Assembly (NCBI RefSeq): GCF_000227135.1
Contig: NC_018259.1
Location: 355,140 to 419,139, forward strand
Source: Leishmania donovani
Lineage: Eukaryota; Euglenozoa; Kinetoplastea; Trypanosomatida; Trypanosomatidae
Reading direction: 5' to 3'
Length of the DNA: 64,000 bases
Below are positions 41,993 through 51,651 of the stretch, one piece after another; position 1 is the stretch's first letter, and every line of letters begins with the position of its first letter. The notes below the pieces were generated by a model. The model saw only the letters and a list, made by a program, of their open reading frames with translations, searched no databases and was not told the origin of the DNA. The position numbers and the translations under genes are program-made.

Positions 41993-43154
41993 CATGCAAC
42001 GACAGTCCCGCTGTGCGAAGCTGCCGTGCTCCCTGTGGACAGACGGCGCACTGCAGGCGGGCGCCAAGGTTTGAGGGACCGCGATGCTTAATGATCATAA
42101 TACACTCATCGATACAGCGTCAAGAGGCTGCGGCCGGCTTGCTTGCAGCTCTCGCGCTGGGTGGTAAGCGGTGGAACTCGGGACTGGATCTGCTGCGAGG
42201 ATAGCTGGATCAGCAAAGACACAGCAAAACAAGCCCTGGGCGCTGCTGCTGCGGGGCTTGCTCTCCCTCCTCACGGCGCTGAGCACGGGCCCCAATACTG
42301 GGGCTGCTGGCCCGCCGCGCGCGTCTCTCATTTCNNNNNNNNNNNNNNNNNNNNNNNNNNNNNNNNNNNNNNNNNNNNNNNNNNNNNNNNNNNNNNNNNN
42401 NNNNNNNNNNNNNNNNNNNNNNNNNNNNNNNNNNNNNNNNNNNNNNNNNNNNNNNNNNNNNNNNNNNNNNNNNNNNNNNNNNNNNNNNNNNNNNNNNNNN
42501 NNNNNNNNNNNNNNNNNNNNNNNNNNNNNNNNNNNNNNNNNNNNNNNNNNNNNNNNNNNNNNNNNNNNNNNNNNNNNNNNNNNNNNNNNNNNNNNNNNNN
42601 NNNNNNNNNNNNNNNNNNNNNNNNNNNNNNNNNNNNNNNNNNNNNNNNNNNNNNNNNNNNNNNNNNNNNNNNNNNNNNNNNNNNNNNNNNNNNNNNNNNN
42701 NNNNNNNNNNNNNNNNNNNNNNNNNNNNNNNNNNNNNNNNNNNNNNNNNNNNNNNNNNNNNNNNNNNNNNNNNNNNNNNNNNNNNNNNNNNNNNNNNNNN
42801 NNNNNNNNNNNNNNNNNNNNNNNNNNNNNNNNNNNNNNNNNNNNNNNNNNNNNNNNNNNNNNNNNNNNNNAGCAGGACCGTGGACGTGGCCCGCGTTTGC
42901 ATCATGGCATGCGGTGCACCCGGGCCGGTGTGGCGCCGGTGGTGCGGCAGGTGGGCGGTGAGGGGGGAGGGAGAGGCGGGGAAGAAGGCGGAGAGCCCGC
43001 TCGACGCATGGCCCCGCTTCGACGGCAGCGCGGTTCGTCGCGGAGGAGCAGGGTTGCGCCGTGGCGCAGCAGAGGGGTGGGTGAGCTGTGGCCGTGATAT
43101 GGGCTTCCTTGCTGATCTGTTGGCAGCGGTAGAATGGGCACGTTGGTGTGTGAG
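41993..43154 (+). mobile_element. Degenerate ingi/L1Tc-clade retroposon, copy D (contains a 536-N gap)
   Basis: Begins at the same CATGCAACGACAG junction as copy A and follows it to 42334. After the gap it resumes at the point equivalent to 29236 of A. It has the same TGA in the WTDG frame (42072-42074). Total length, gap included, is about that of A. It starts 212 bases after the VPS23 stop, so it probably lies in that gene's 3' UTR. Confidence 0.85.
42335..42870. other. Assembly gap (536 N) inside retroposon copy D
   Basis: The corresponding interval in copy A (28691-29235) is 545 bases, so the gap size was probably estimated from paired reads and the missing bases are retroposon. Confidence 0.95.
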
Positions 43155-44020
43155 GAGGAAGAGGGCTCGTTTTAGGTATTACGAGTGTGCGCCTCTTGTG
43201 GAGGTGTGTGTGAAGGCGGAGTTGCCTCCCAGTATGAGGTGGTTGTTGTGGGCGGTCAGCTCTTCTGCCTCTGTCCTTCGCGTTTAAATTTCTCGTTGGG
43301 GGCCCGTGGATGTGTCATCGGCGTCTCGCTTCACGTTCCGTGGTCGAAGCGGTTGGACGGTGTGCAGTTTCTCTGACCAATGTTCTCTGTTTCTTGGACG
43401 CTTGCCGGAGGTCATAATCTTTGCGGTGGCGTTTTGTGATTTGGTGGCGTGGATGCGCATCGTTTTCTCTGTCATCGTACGAAGTGTGTCAGGTGTCCGA
43501 TGCATCCTCTCCTCCTGGTGGGTCTCGCTTCTGTGTATTTTGACCAGCTTTATTCTGTTTTCTTGTATCGGATGCGTGTGAAGGCCCCGCTGAGGGGCAC
43601 ATTCATACCGAGCGCAAAAGGTGCGGAGAAGTATGGCTGCAACAACAGAAGATGGAAAAACAACCGCGAATCGCGGCTTTTTTTTTAGCGGGTATGGCAC
43701 GCCACACATCTCTTAGAGATGCAAGGTCGAATGTCGACTTTGGGTTGGCCTTTTGCTATTCAGCTGTGTTTTTTATTCCCCCCCTCCCCCCTCCTCCCGC
43801 AGCGCTCTTAGTCGAAAGGCGAAGAGGAAGACTCATTGTCGCGGCGCACCTCTGAGCCTTGGCGTTCACCAGCGGAGGACGCTGCGTAGTTGCTTCCTGT
43901 TTTCTCGCTGACCTTTGGCGAAGAGGCGCCTTCATAATTACATTTGCGTGCATGTGCTTTCATGCCTGCAAAACCTTTCCTGTGCGCCTCACCCAGTCGC
44001 TCCTCCGCTCTCGACTTGCA
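43155..44020 (+). other. Spacer, no gene seen
   Basis: T/G-rich sequence with a C run near 43,780. It holds the end of the VPS23 transcript and the region before the jouberin-like leader. Confidence 0.5.
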
Positions 44021-44042
44021 CTACCATCCCTCCTCTTTATAG
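44021..44042 (+). promoter_or_regulatory. Candidate spliced-leader acceptor for the jouberin-like gene
   Basis: The tract CCATCCCTCCTCTTTAT is followed by AG at 44041-44042. This implies a leader of about 425 bases. Closer AGs lack a comparable tract. Confidence 0.4.
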
Positions 44043-44467
44043 TGCAGCTCGCTTGCTTGGTTTCGACCTGCCCTTTCACCGAAGGATCACATCTCCATGC
44101 ACGACAAGGCTGCCGACACGCTTCGTCAGACACCGACAGGCACAGCACAAGCACATTATACAACCGTACCCGAGAACGTCATACCTATCGACGCGGGCAC
44201 CGTAGCAAACACATCCATCGTATGCACACGCGCACACACGCTTTTCTACTCTTCCTTTTCCCCGGCGACCTGATGCATCTTTGAGGCTGCAGTGCAGCGA
44301 GTAGAAAACCAAGCTACCACCCCCGCAGAGGGGCCTTGTCGTCGGTGAGGACCTCACCAAAAGACCTCAGCGCGTCTTTGTGCTTATGTGTGTATGGTTT
44401 CGTTCGAAGCGCCGCTTCCCCGGCTCCGCAAGAGAAGCACACACACAAGCTCACACGCCTTATAGCG

Positions 44468-47400
44468 ATGAGCAACTCTTCTCTCTCCGTTAACCCGACG
44501 CCGCCGCCGCACGATGCTGAGGTATCAGTGATGAAGAAAGATGACGATGACGCCACGCCGCAGCTTCTTGAGAGCTCACTCGCCGCGTCGCGGTCGCCAG
44601 CGCCGCTGCCGGCACTTCCACCTCCGCCAATTGTGGCGCAGATGATGAACCCTGCGGTGGCGCCACCGTCCCCAAGCTGTTCAAACCTCGTCGGCCGCGC
44701 CAATCACACAGCCGCGCTTGCATCACTGGTCACAGCTTCTAGGGGCTCCGACAGGGATGTCACCCGCCTTCGACGGCCGTCAGTCACGCGCATGCGGGAA
44801 ACCCTTTCGTTCTCGTCGGCCTTGAGTGACCTGCCTGTGGTGCCAGCGATCCCGGTCCCCGACAACGCCGTCTCTTCCGTTACTCCGCCACCGCTTGCGA
44901 GCTCGCAGCAGAATGCCTCGCCCTCAGTGGACCTCGGTGCGCTTCCAGTAACGGGTTCGGAAACGTGCCCGCCCGTCCACAGCCCTCCATCTTCCCCAGT
45001 AGTGCCTTCTGCGTCGCCTCTCGCTGAAGACACGTCTCCGACGCTTACGCCGCCCCTCGAGGCGGCAGCGCTGTCGTTGCCTGCTCTGCCGCCGCCTCCA
45101 GCTCTACCACCAACGTCCACGCACACCGACGACGCGGCTCCTGTGAAAATACCTTTGTACCCATCGCATCCGACCGCTGCAGCGCTCGCAACGCCGTCAT
45201 GTGTGGAAGGAGTGCGTTCGATGGATACCACCACCTCTGCGGCTCCGGCAAACCTCCCTCACGCCGTCACATCACTCCTGCCAGTTCCTTCGGCACCTGC
45301 AGTCGTCGTGCCAGCGTCGCCGCTGCGGCCGCCGTCCGCGAGTGTCACGCCTGCGTCGCTGGTAGATACTCCTGCGCTTGCGGCGGCCGTCACAACTATG
45401 CCATCACCTGTCACGAATAGTCGGCCACAATACCTTCACTCCCAGCGACGGACTTTGGAAGCAGCGGCGCGCGATTTGCTCTCCGCCCGCAATGAACCAA
45501 AGGACCTTGTGATTTGCTGCACATCAACCTCCTCGTGCGGAGGTAGCAGTGACAGGAGCAGCACAGGTGGCGACAGCGGCTGCGTGAGGCGTACAACGCG
45601 CATCAGTCAAACTCGCGCCCGAGGAAGGCGGCGCCAGCGGCGCGGTGGTGCTCACGCGAAAGCCGCTGCGAAGCCAGTCTCCTCGCGCCGGCGTCGGAAG
45701 ACCCACTCCTCCCATGGCGCATTGCCGAAGGTACAGCGGCCGCCTGCTGCACGTCTCTTTGAGGGCGAAGGCCAGCGGGGGCCGTGGTTGTCGTCGGCGT
45801 TGCGAGAGAAGACGTCCATGCCATCGCAGAGCACAACCACACGGGCGCCGTATGGTGACACCAAGCGGAGAAAAAAGGGTCGTGGTGATCGAACTAGTCG
45901 GGGCTGTGGAAACACAGTGGCCACGGATGCAGCGGGCATGGATGGGGCGGCGCCTGCCGCTTCGGCCGGAGGTGGTGCCTCACCAACCGTGGGGGACGGG
46001 TCTGACGCACCCCTACTCTTCACGAGCCCTGCAGCGCGCTTGCATGCAGCGTACCAAAACAGCACAAAAAACAAAGGGCTCACAAAAGCAGAGGCGATCC
46101 GACTGACGCAGAGATCGTTCCTGGGGAGCACGGACGCTGGACGACGGCACAAGACGAATAGGTCGAGTGACGTGATCGCTGCCGATGATGGCGATGACAC
46201 TGGCGGCACCGGTGGCGTGGGTACGGAGCTCGCGGTGCAATTCCGCGCCACGGGTGCTTTCAACGACGAGGACGAATGGGCACGACCATGGCACACCGGC
46301 AGCAGTGACGTCCGCAGTTGCCAAAGAGGGGGGAGCGCTGAAAGCACCACGTCGTCGAAGCTAGCCGCTGACAACGCATCCGACGAGCATGGCGTTGTGT
46401 TGGTCTTGACAATACGCGGTATGAGCCCTCTGCACGCCGACGCCGGCGTTGTGCATCCCCTGGTGCGCGCGTGGGTCGTGAGCTGTGCGACGGGGCGCAG
46501 CCTGGTTCAGGCATCCACCTCTGTCCCCTGCGCCGTGACACATCCGTTTGATCTCCGCGCACACAAGACGCGCGCGCCGTGGTGGAACGCGCAGCTGGCT
46601 CTGCGGCTGAGTGCAGAACAAATGCGCACCGCGGCGGAGGACGCGATGCTTCTGCTGGAAGTCCTGGACTTTGGCAACGAGACCATCCACGGCTTTCCAC
46701 TTATGCGTGAGGGGCTTTATCCCATCTGCTGGGGATTTCTGATGTTGCGCGGCTGCGCCGGTCGCTCGAACCTGCTCGCGGCAGACGACTTGCATGTGCA
46801 GCTTTACCGCTACCCTTCTCGCACGCCGTGGTACCTGTCTCTGCTTAGCGCGCTGATCCCCGTCTCATGGTCCACGGCGGGCGCGGCCTTTGAACCGCAT
46901 GATGCAAGTGCAGCCCGCTTCTGCAGCAGCGGCCCCAGATCCTCCATCGCAAACGACGTGCCAACCATCTACACCGTGTTTGCAAACGCAAACACCCGCA
47001 AGATTCCGTACGAGGGCTGCATCGTGCTCCGAGTACGTCAGACGAGCAACACCGCCTTCGTTCCTGACACGACGGAGATGCTCCTCTACGAGGAATACCT
47101 CCTCTCCATGCTGGCGGCCGATGGTGGGAGTGGCTCGGTGCCGCGCTCCTCCCGGTATGCTTGCGCAGCCGCCAATGACGAGGTGTCGCTGGGCCGGATG
47201 AGAGAGGAAGACTGCGTCCGCGGGGCAGCGATTCCAGCAAGCCCCTGGTCCACGATAGTCCTCACCGAAAACTACTACCGAATGGACGGCGAGCGGTCAT
47301 TGCTGCCGCACGAGATTCTGCAAACGACCGCAGTTCTGGGGGTGGTCACGTGCGTCTCCTTCGCCCATAGCGGCTCCTTCGTCGCGCTCGGCGTCTGTCG

Positions 47401-49003
47401 TCACCTCCAGCACGTGGTTGAGCTGCGTAATCCCCTGCTCCCTGAGATGGCCGTTGTTGCCTGCCTTGTCGGTCACACCGGCCACGTCCACCGTGTCGTG
47501 TTTCAGAAGGAGGACAAGTACCTGCTCTCGTGCTCGTCTGACGGGACGGTGCGTGTCTGGCAGCCCAGATCGTCGGACGGCGTCCTCACTCCTGAACCGA
47601 GCGCAGGGCCTGAAAGCATGCAGTGCGTGTGCACGTTACCACACGGCTTTCCGGTGTATACGGCAGTGTTCCACCAGGGCAAGATAATTGCTGGCGGCTT
47701 CAGCGATCAGCTCTTCGTCTGGGATTACGAGCACACGATCCAGGGGGAGATGGAATCGATGATGACGACAGGCAACACGACGCTGCGTTCCATCACCACA
47801 TTCACTCCAGCGCACCTCACAAGAGCCCCTCCCACGCATTCGCCGCGCTCAACTCTGGCGGTTCTCGGGCAGCTTGTGCAGCGGGTCGACACGGCCGGCG
47901 CTGCGGCGGCGCGGGAGTGCACGCCGACTATGACGCTCAGCCTTGCCTCGAACGAGCGCAGCAATCGAGTATGGTCCGTCCACGCGAACGGCTCTGTGGT
48001 GTGCTGGCGCGCCACCACAGAGACTGCGAGCCACGGCGGTGGCGACAGTCTGTGGCAAATGTCGACGCGGCACACGGCGGACTGCAGCGGCGCGGCAGAG
48101 GTGCAGGTGAAGGGCGGATACGCCATTGTGACCTGCGGATGTGCTCCCGTTGTATTTGTCTTTGACGCCACCACGTGCGAGCAGCTGCGCGTCGTCAACA
48201 CACGACTTTCGGTTGCCACGCCGATTCACCTTTTGCCCGACGGGGAGGCGTTCGTTGCGGCCATGGGCGGCCCAGGCCGACTCCTTGCATGGGAGTGCTT
48301 TGATGGCGGCTTGTGCACCGCTGCCTCCGGCTACGGCAAAGCCTCTCCACTGTTCAACGTAGCGCGGATGGCGTGGGCGGAGTCGCAGCAGCTCGCCGTC
48401 TTCGTCAGTCGTTCACCGTCCTCGGAGGGGGAGATGGCACGCTATACACAAGGGCCAATGCAGCCGGCTGCTGGAGAGAGCGCAGCCGCTTTCCACTATC
48501 GGCAGCAGGAGCAGCAGTACCGGCAGAGCGACATACCGACCGAGGCAACGCTGATCACGATCGCAGGCACGGTTCGGCGCAAGTCGACTGTGCTTCTGAA
48601 GACAGACCCTCACTCCTCCGATGCGTTTGTGACGATGTTCGGCGGTGATGTACAGCTGAAGCGAAAGGCGGCTTATCTGGCGGAGCGGGAACGCGCAATG
48701 CACCAGCGCGCGGCTGAGCGCGCTACGCGCAACGAGCGGCTGCACCCGAGAACCGCCTCGTCGGAGCTCTCGGCGCTGTTCGCGGCGCCGGTGGCTACCA
48801 GCATCCCATACGACGCGACGGAGAAGGGGGCGCGCATGAACGCCATCGTGAACTTCTGGCGTGGGCTTGTTAGTCAGCACCGACGCACGGAAGCGCGCCC
48901 CCAGGATTCCGAGAGAGTTTCCTCTAGCACCGACGCGTTTGGCACGCATCCTGCAGCGTGGCGTGCGCTGCAGTACATCGAGGATGTTGCAGATGCTCTA
49001 TGA
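44468..49003 (+). CDS. Jouberin (AHI1)-like WD40 protein
   Basis: The protein has 1511 residues from the first ATG. The frame is open to 44336 without one. About 1-450 is Pro/Ser/Thr/Ala-rich and disordered, with a basic patch at about 375-405 (RARGRRRQRRGG). About 643-770 matches the C2-like region that precedes the WD repeats in jouberin: HPLVRAWVVSCATG, then THPFDLRAHKTRAPWWNAQL, then LLLEVLDF, then ICWGFLMLRG and LHVQLYRYPSRTPW. WD40 repeats run from about 955 to 1290, for example GHTGHVHRVVFQKEDKYLLS followed by SSDGTVRVW near 1025. The C-terminus is charged and lacks the SH3 domain of human AHI1. Jouberin works at the ciliary transition zone and basal body, so a flagellar-base role is expected. 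Confidence 0.82.
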   Translation: MSNSSLSVNPTPPPHDAEVSVMKKDDDDATPQLLESSLAASRSPAPLPALPPPPIVAQMMNPAVAPPSPSCSNLVGRANHTAALASLVTASRGSDRDVTRLRRPSVTRMRETLSFSSALSDLPVVPAIPVPDNAVSSVTPPPLASSQQNASPSVDLGALPVTGSETCPPVHSPPSSPVVPSASPLAEDTSPTLTPPLEAAALSLPALPPPPALPPTSTHTDDAAPVKIPLYPSHPTAAALATPSCVEGVRSMDTTTSAAPANLPHAVTSLLPVPSAPAVVVPASPLRPPSASVTPASLVDTPALAAAVTTMPSPVTNSRPQYLHSQRRTLEAAARDLLSARNEPKDLVICCTSTSSCGGSSDRSSTGGDSGCVRRTTRISQTRARGRRRQRRGGAHAKAAAKPVSSRRRRKTHSSHGALPKVQRPPAARLFEGEGQRGPWLSSALREKTSMPSQSTTTRAPYGDTKRRKKGRGDRTSRGCGNTVATDAAGMDGAAPAASAGGGASPTVGDGSDAPLLFTSPAARLHAAYQNSTKNKGLTKAEAIRLTQRSFLGSTDAGRRHKTNRSSDVIAADDGDDTGGTGGVGTELAVQFRATGAFNDEDEWARPWHTGSSDVRSCQRGGSAESTTSSKLAADNASDEHGVVLVLTIRGMSPLHADAGVVHPLVRAWVVSCATGRSLVQASTSVPCAVTHPFDLRAHKTRAPWWNAQLALRLSAEQMRTAAEDAMLLLEVLDFGNETIHGFPLMREGLYPICWGFLMLRGCAGRSNLLAADDLHVQLYRYPSRTPWYLSLLSALIPVSWSTAGAAFEPHDASAARFCSSGPRSSIANDVPTIYTVFANANTRKIPYEGCIVLRVRQTSNTAFVPDTTEMLLYEEYLLSMLAADGGSGSVPRSSRYACAAANDEVSLGRMREEDCVRGAAIPASPWSTIVLTENYYRMDGERSLLPHEILQTTAVLGVVTCVSFAHSGSFVALGVCRHLQHVVELRNPLLPEMAVVACLVGHTGHVHRVVFQKEDKYLLSCSSDGTVRVWQPRSSDGVLTPEPSAGPESMQCVCTLPHGFPVYTAVFHQGKIIAGGFSDQLFVWDYEHTIQGEMESMMTTGNTTLRSITTFTPAHLTRAPPTHSPRSTLAVLGQLVQRVDTAGAAAARECTPTMTLSLASNERSNRVWSVHANGSVVCWRATTETASHGGGDSLWQMSTRHTADCSGAAEVQVKGGYAIVTCGCAPVVFVFDATTCEQLRVVNTRLSVATPIHLLPDGEAFVAAMGGPGRLLAWECFDGGLCTAASGYGKASPLFNVARMAWAESQQLAVFVSRSPSSEGEMARYTQGPMQPAAGESAAAFHYRQQEQQYRQSDIPTEATLITIAGTVRRKSTVLLKTDPHSSDAFVTMFGGDVQLKRKAAYLAERERAMHQRAAERATRNERLHPRTASSELSALFAAPVATSIPYDATEKGARMNAIVNFWRGLVSQHRRTEARPQDSERVSSSTDAFGTHPAAWRALQYIEDVADAL

Positions 49004-49920
49004 GAGGATGTGCACCTCCCCATTCCCGTCCTTTTCACGTGCATCTCCTGCTCTACACGGCGTGAGCGCATCGCCTTCTGTGGCGCATTGTTGAAGAGGA
49101 AAGTAGGCGGCGATTCACTGTGCGCGACACGCGATGGCCTGGGTCTGCTACATAGATGATGTCCATTCAATGAAGGAAACACAAGATACAAGCGTGCTCC
49201 TGCGTTTTTTTTTTGTGTGTGTGTGTGTGACTTCGTCCCCCACACCGCTCATTTGAGTCCACGGAAGGGAGGCGGGGAAGTCTTGGAGAAGCGAAATGCT
49301 GCGGGAAGCACCTCACACGGGCGGCACTTTGCATGCGAGCAAAGTGGCAGGACAATGAGGCGGCCTTCCTTACCCACGCTTCCGCGACACCCAAATGCTG
49401 GTTCCTTCTCGATCTTTGCAGAATCCTCCCCATCCCTTCCCCTCCTTCCCGCCCTCACCGCGCCCGCTGCGTGCAATAACAACAAACACACACACACGCA
49501 TATATATATATATATATACTCATGCACACGTGATCACGCAACTCGTGCAAGCCGCTTTCCTCGATCTTTCATTGGCGCTCATCAGTGTGTTGTTGTTGTT
49601 ACGTGTGGTGGTTCTTGGTTAGTCGTGTGCATTTTCCGTGTGCCTTCCGTTATTGTTCGTGTATCGTGCCTGATCTTCGCCGCCTTTCCTTCGCCCTTCC
49701 CGCTCGACATCGACGACGCGCGCAAAGCAGGCCAAGAAAACAAAAAAGAAACAAGAAAAACAACGCGCAAAGGAGAGAGGCACAACCGCGATCACAGAGT
49801 CCATCTTTTTTCTTCCTTTTGACTGTGTGTGTGTGCACGTCAGAGACGACCATCGTCCCTTTGTGGTGGCGCATGCACACGCACACAATCAAGCAAACAC
49901 GCACCCTTCTGCCGTGCACG
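49004..49920 (+). other. Spacer, no gene seen
   Basis: Contains poly-T/TG near 49,205-49,230, a C/T tract near 49,425-49,455 and a TA repeat at 49,500-49,519. It probably holds the 3' UTR of the jouberin-like gene. Confidence 0.5.
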
Positions 49921-49950
49921 TACTCTATCTCTTTATCTCTCCCTCTACAG
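49921..49950 (+). promoter_or_regulatory. Candidate spliced-leader acceptor for CCT5
   Basis: A textbook C/T tract (49,923-49,947) ends in ACAG with AG at 49949-49950. It predicts a short leader of 84 bases. Confidence 0.6.
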
Positions 49951-50034
49951 ACACACACACAACTTGTGTGAGCTCTCTGCACCAGCGCCGTACGCTTGCT
50001 TGCATTCGGCTTTTTTGATTCGTATTTGAGAAAG

Positions 50035-51651
50035 ATGTCTCTTGCGTTTGATGAGTACGGACGCCCCTTTCTGCTGGTGAAGGAGCAACAGCAGAAGGAG
50101 CGTGTGAGCGGCGTCGAGGCGCAGAGAGCGAACATACTCGCTGCACTCGGCGTGGCGAATGTGCTGAAGTCGAGCCTCGGCCCGCGAGGCATGGATAAGA
50201 TTCTCACCACGCCAGACAACGAGGTAGTTGTGACAAACGACGGCGCCACCATCCTAGACCTGATGGACATCGACAACGAGGTTGGCCAGCTCATGGTGGA
50301 GCTGAGCAAGTCGCAGGACTCCGAGATCGGCGATGGCACCACTGGTGTTGTGTGCTTTGCAGGCGCGCTGCTGGAGCAGGCAACGGCGCTGCTGGACAAA
50401 GGCATCCACAGCTCACGCATCTCGGAGGGGTACGAGAAGGCGTGCGAGATGGCGTGCAAGCGCCTGGAGGAGGTGGCCGAATCCATCTCTCTGGAAAAGA
50501 AGGAGTTCCTGCTGCAAACGGCCCGCTCGACGCTCAACTCTAAAGTGGTGAACCGTGATCGCGACCGTCTGGCGCAGATCTGCGTGGACGCGGTGCTTGC
50601 CGTGGCGGACATGGAGAGGCGTGACGTGAACATGGACCTTATCAAGGTTGAGGGCAAGGTTGGCGGCCGCCTGGAAGAGACGTGTCTCGTGGATGGCATT
50701 GTTCTTGACAAGGACTTCTCGCATCCGCAGATGCCAAAGGAGCTGACAAACCCGAAGATGGCCATCCTGACCTGCGCCTTCGAGCCGCCAAAGCCGAAGA
50801 CGAAGCATACTCTGCAGATCAACAGCGCCGAGCACATGCGCGAGCTGCACGAACAGGAGCAGGAGTACTTCCGCTCCGAGGTGCAGCGCTGCAAGGACGC
50901 CGGTGCGGACCTCGTCATTTGCCAGTGGGGCTTCGATGATGAGGCGAACTACTTACTGTACCGCAACCAGCTGCCGGCGGTTCGCTGGGTCGGTGGCGTG
51001 GAGCTGGAGATGATCGCCATCGCCACTGGCGGCCGCATCGTCCCTCGCTTTGAGGATCTGACGGCGGAGAAGCTCGGCACATGCGGCCGCGTCCGCGAGG
51101 TCGGCTTTGGCACCACGAAGGATCGCATGATCTTTGTCGAGAACTGCCCCAATAGCAAGGCCGTCACCGTCTTCATCCGCGGTGGCAACAAGATGATGAT
51201 TGAGGAGGCAAAGCGTTCACTGCACGACGCCATCTGCATGGTCCGCAACCTGATCCGCGACAGCCGCATCGTTTACGGCGGGGGCTCGGCGGAGCTGGCG
51301 GCGTCGTCTGCGGTGCTCGCCCACGCCGACGCCGTGTCCACCGTGGACCAGTACGCCATTCGCGCCTTCGCTGACGCTCTCGAGTCGATCCCGATAAACC
51401 TGGCCCTCAACAGCGGTCTCGACCCCATCCGCGCCCTTTCCGATGCACGCAAGGCGCAGATCGAGGGCAATAATCCGTACGCCGGCATCGACTGCATGGA
51501 CCGCGGCACGATCGACATGAAGCAGCAGGAGGTGTTCGAGACGTTGAGCGGCAAGTGCTCGCAGCTGCGCCTGGCAACGCAGGTGGTGAAGATGATCCTC
51601 AAGATCGACGACGTCATCGTTACGAAGCCGGATGAGGAGCAGCAGCAGTAA
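50035..51651 (+). CDS. CCT5: T-complex protein 1 subunit epsilon (CCT5)
   Basis: The protein has 538 residues from the ATG at 50035, against about 541 in animals. The group II chaperonin motifs are all present: SSLGPRGMDKIL (47-58), TNDGATIL (67-74), GDGTT with the catalytic ATPase Asp (99-103) and GGGSAEL near 415-421. The N-terminal sequence LAFDEYGRPFLLVKEQ is typical of the epsilon subunit. As part of the eight-subunit TRiC ring it folds actin, tubulin and WD40 proteins in the cytosol, which suits a cell dominated by microtubules. The coding sequence is highly codon-biased and intact. Confidence 0.97.
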   Translation: MSLAFDEYGRPFLLVKEQQQKERVSGVEAQRANILAALGVANVLKSSLGPRGMDKILTTPDNEVVVTNDGATILDLMDIDNEVGQLMVELSKSQDSEIGDGTTGVVCFAGALLEQATALLDKGIHSSRISEGYEKACEMACKRLEEVAESISLEKKEFLLQTARSTLNSKVVNRDRDRLAQICVDAVLAVADMERRDVNMDLIKVEGKVGGRLEETCLVDGIVLDKDFSHPQMPKELTNPKMAILTCAFEPPKPKTKHTLQINSAEHMRELHEQEQEYFRSEVQRCKDAGADLVICQWGFDDEANYLLYRNQLPAVRWVGGVELEMIAIATGGRIVPRFEDLTAEKLGTCGRVREVGFGTTKDRMIFVENCPNSKAVTVFIRGGNKMMIEEAKRSLHDAICMVRNLIRDSRIVYGGGSAELAASSAVLAHADAVSTVDQYAIRAFADALESIPINLALNSGLDPIRALSDARKAQIEGNNPYAGIDCMDRGTIDMKQQEVFETLSGKCSQLRLATQVVKMILKIDDVIVTKPDEEQQQ

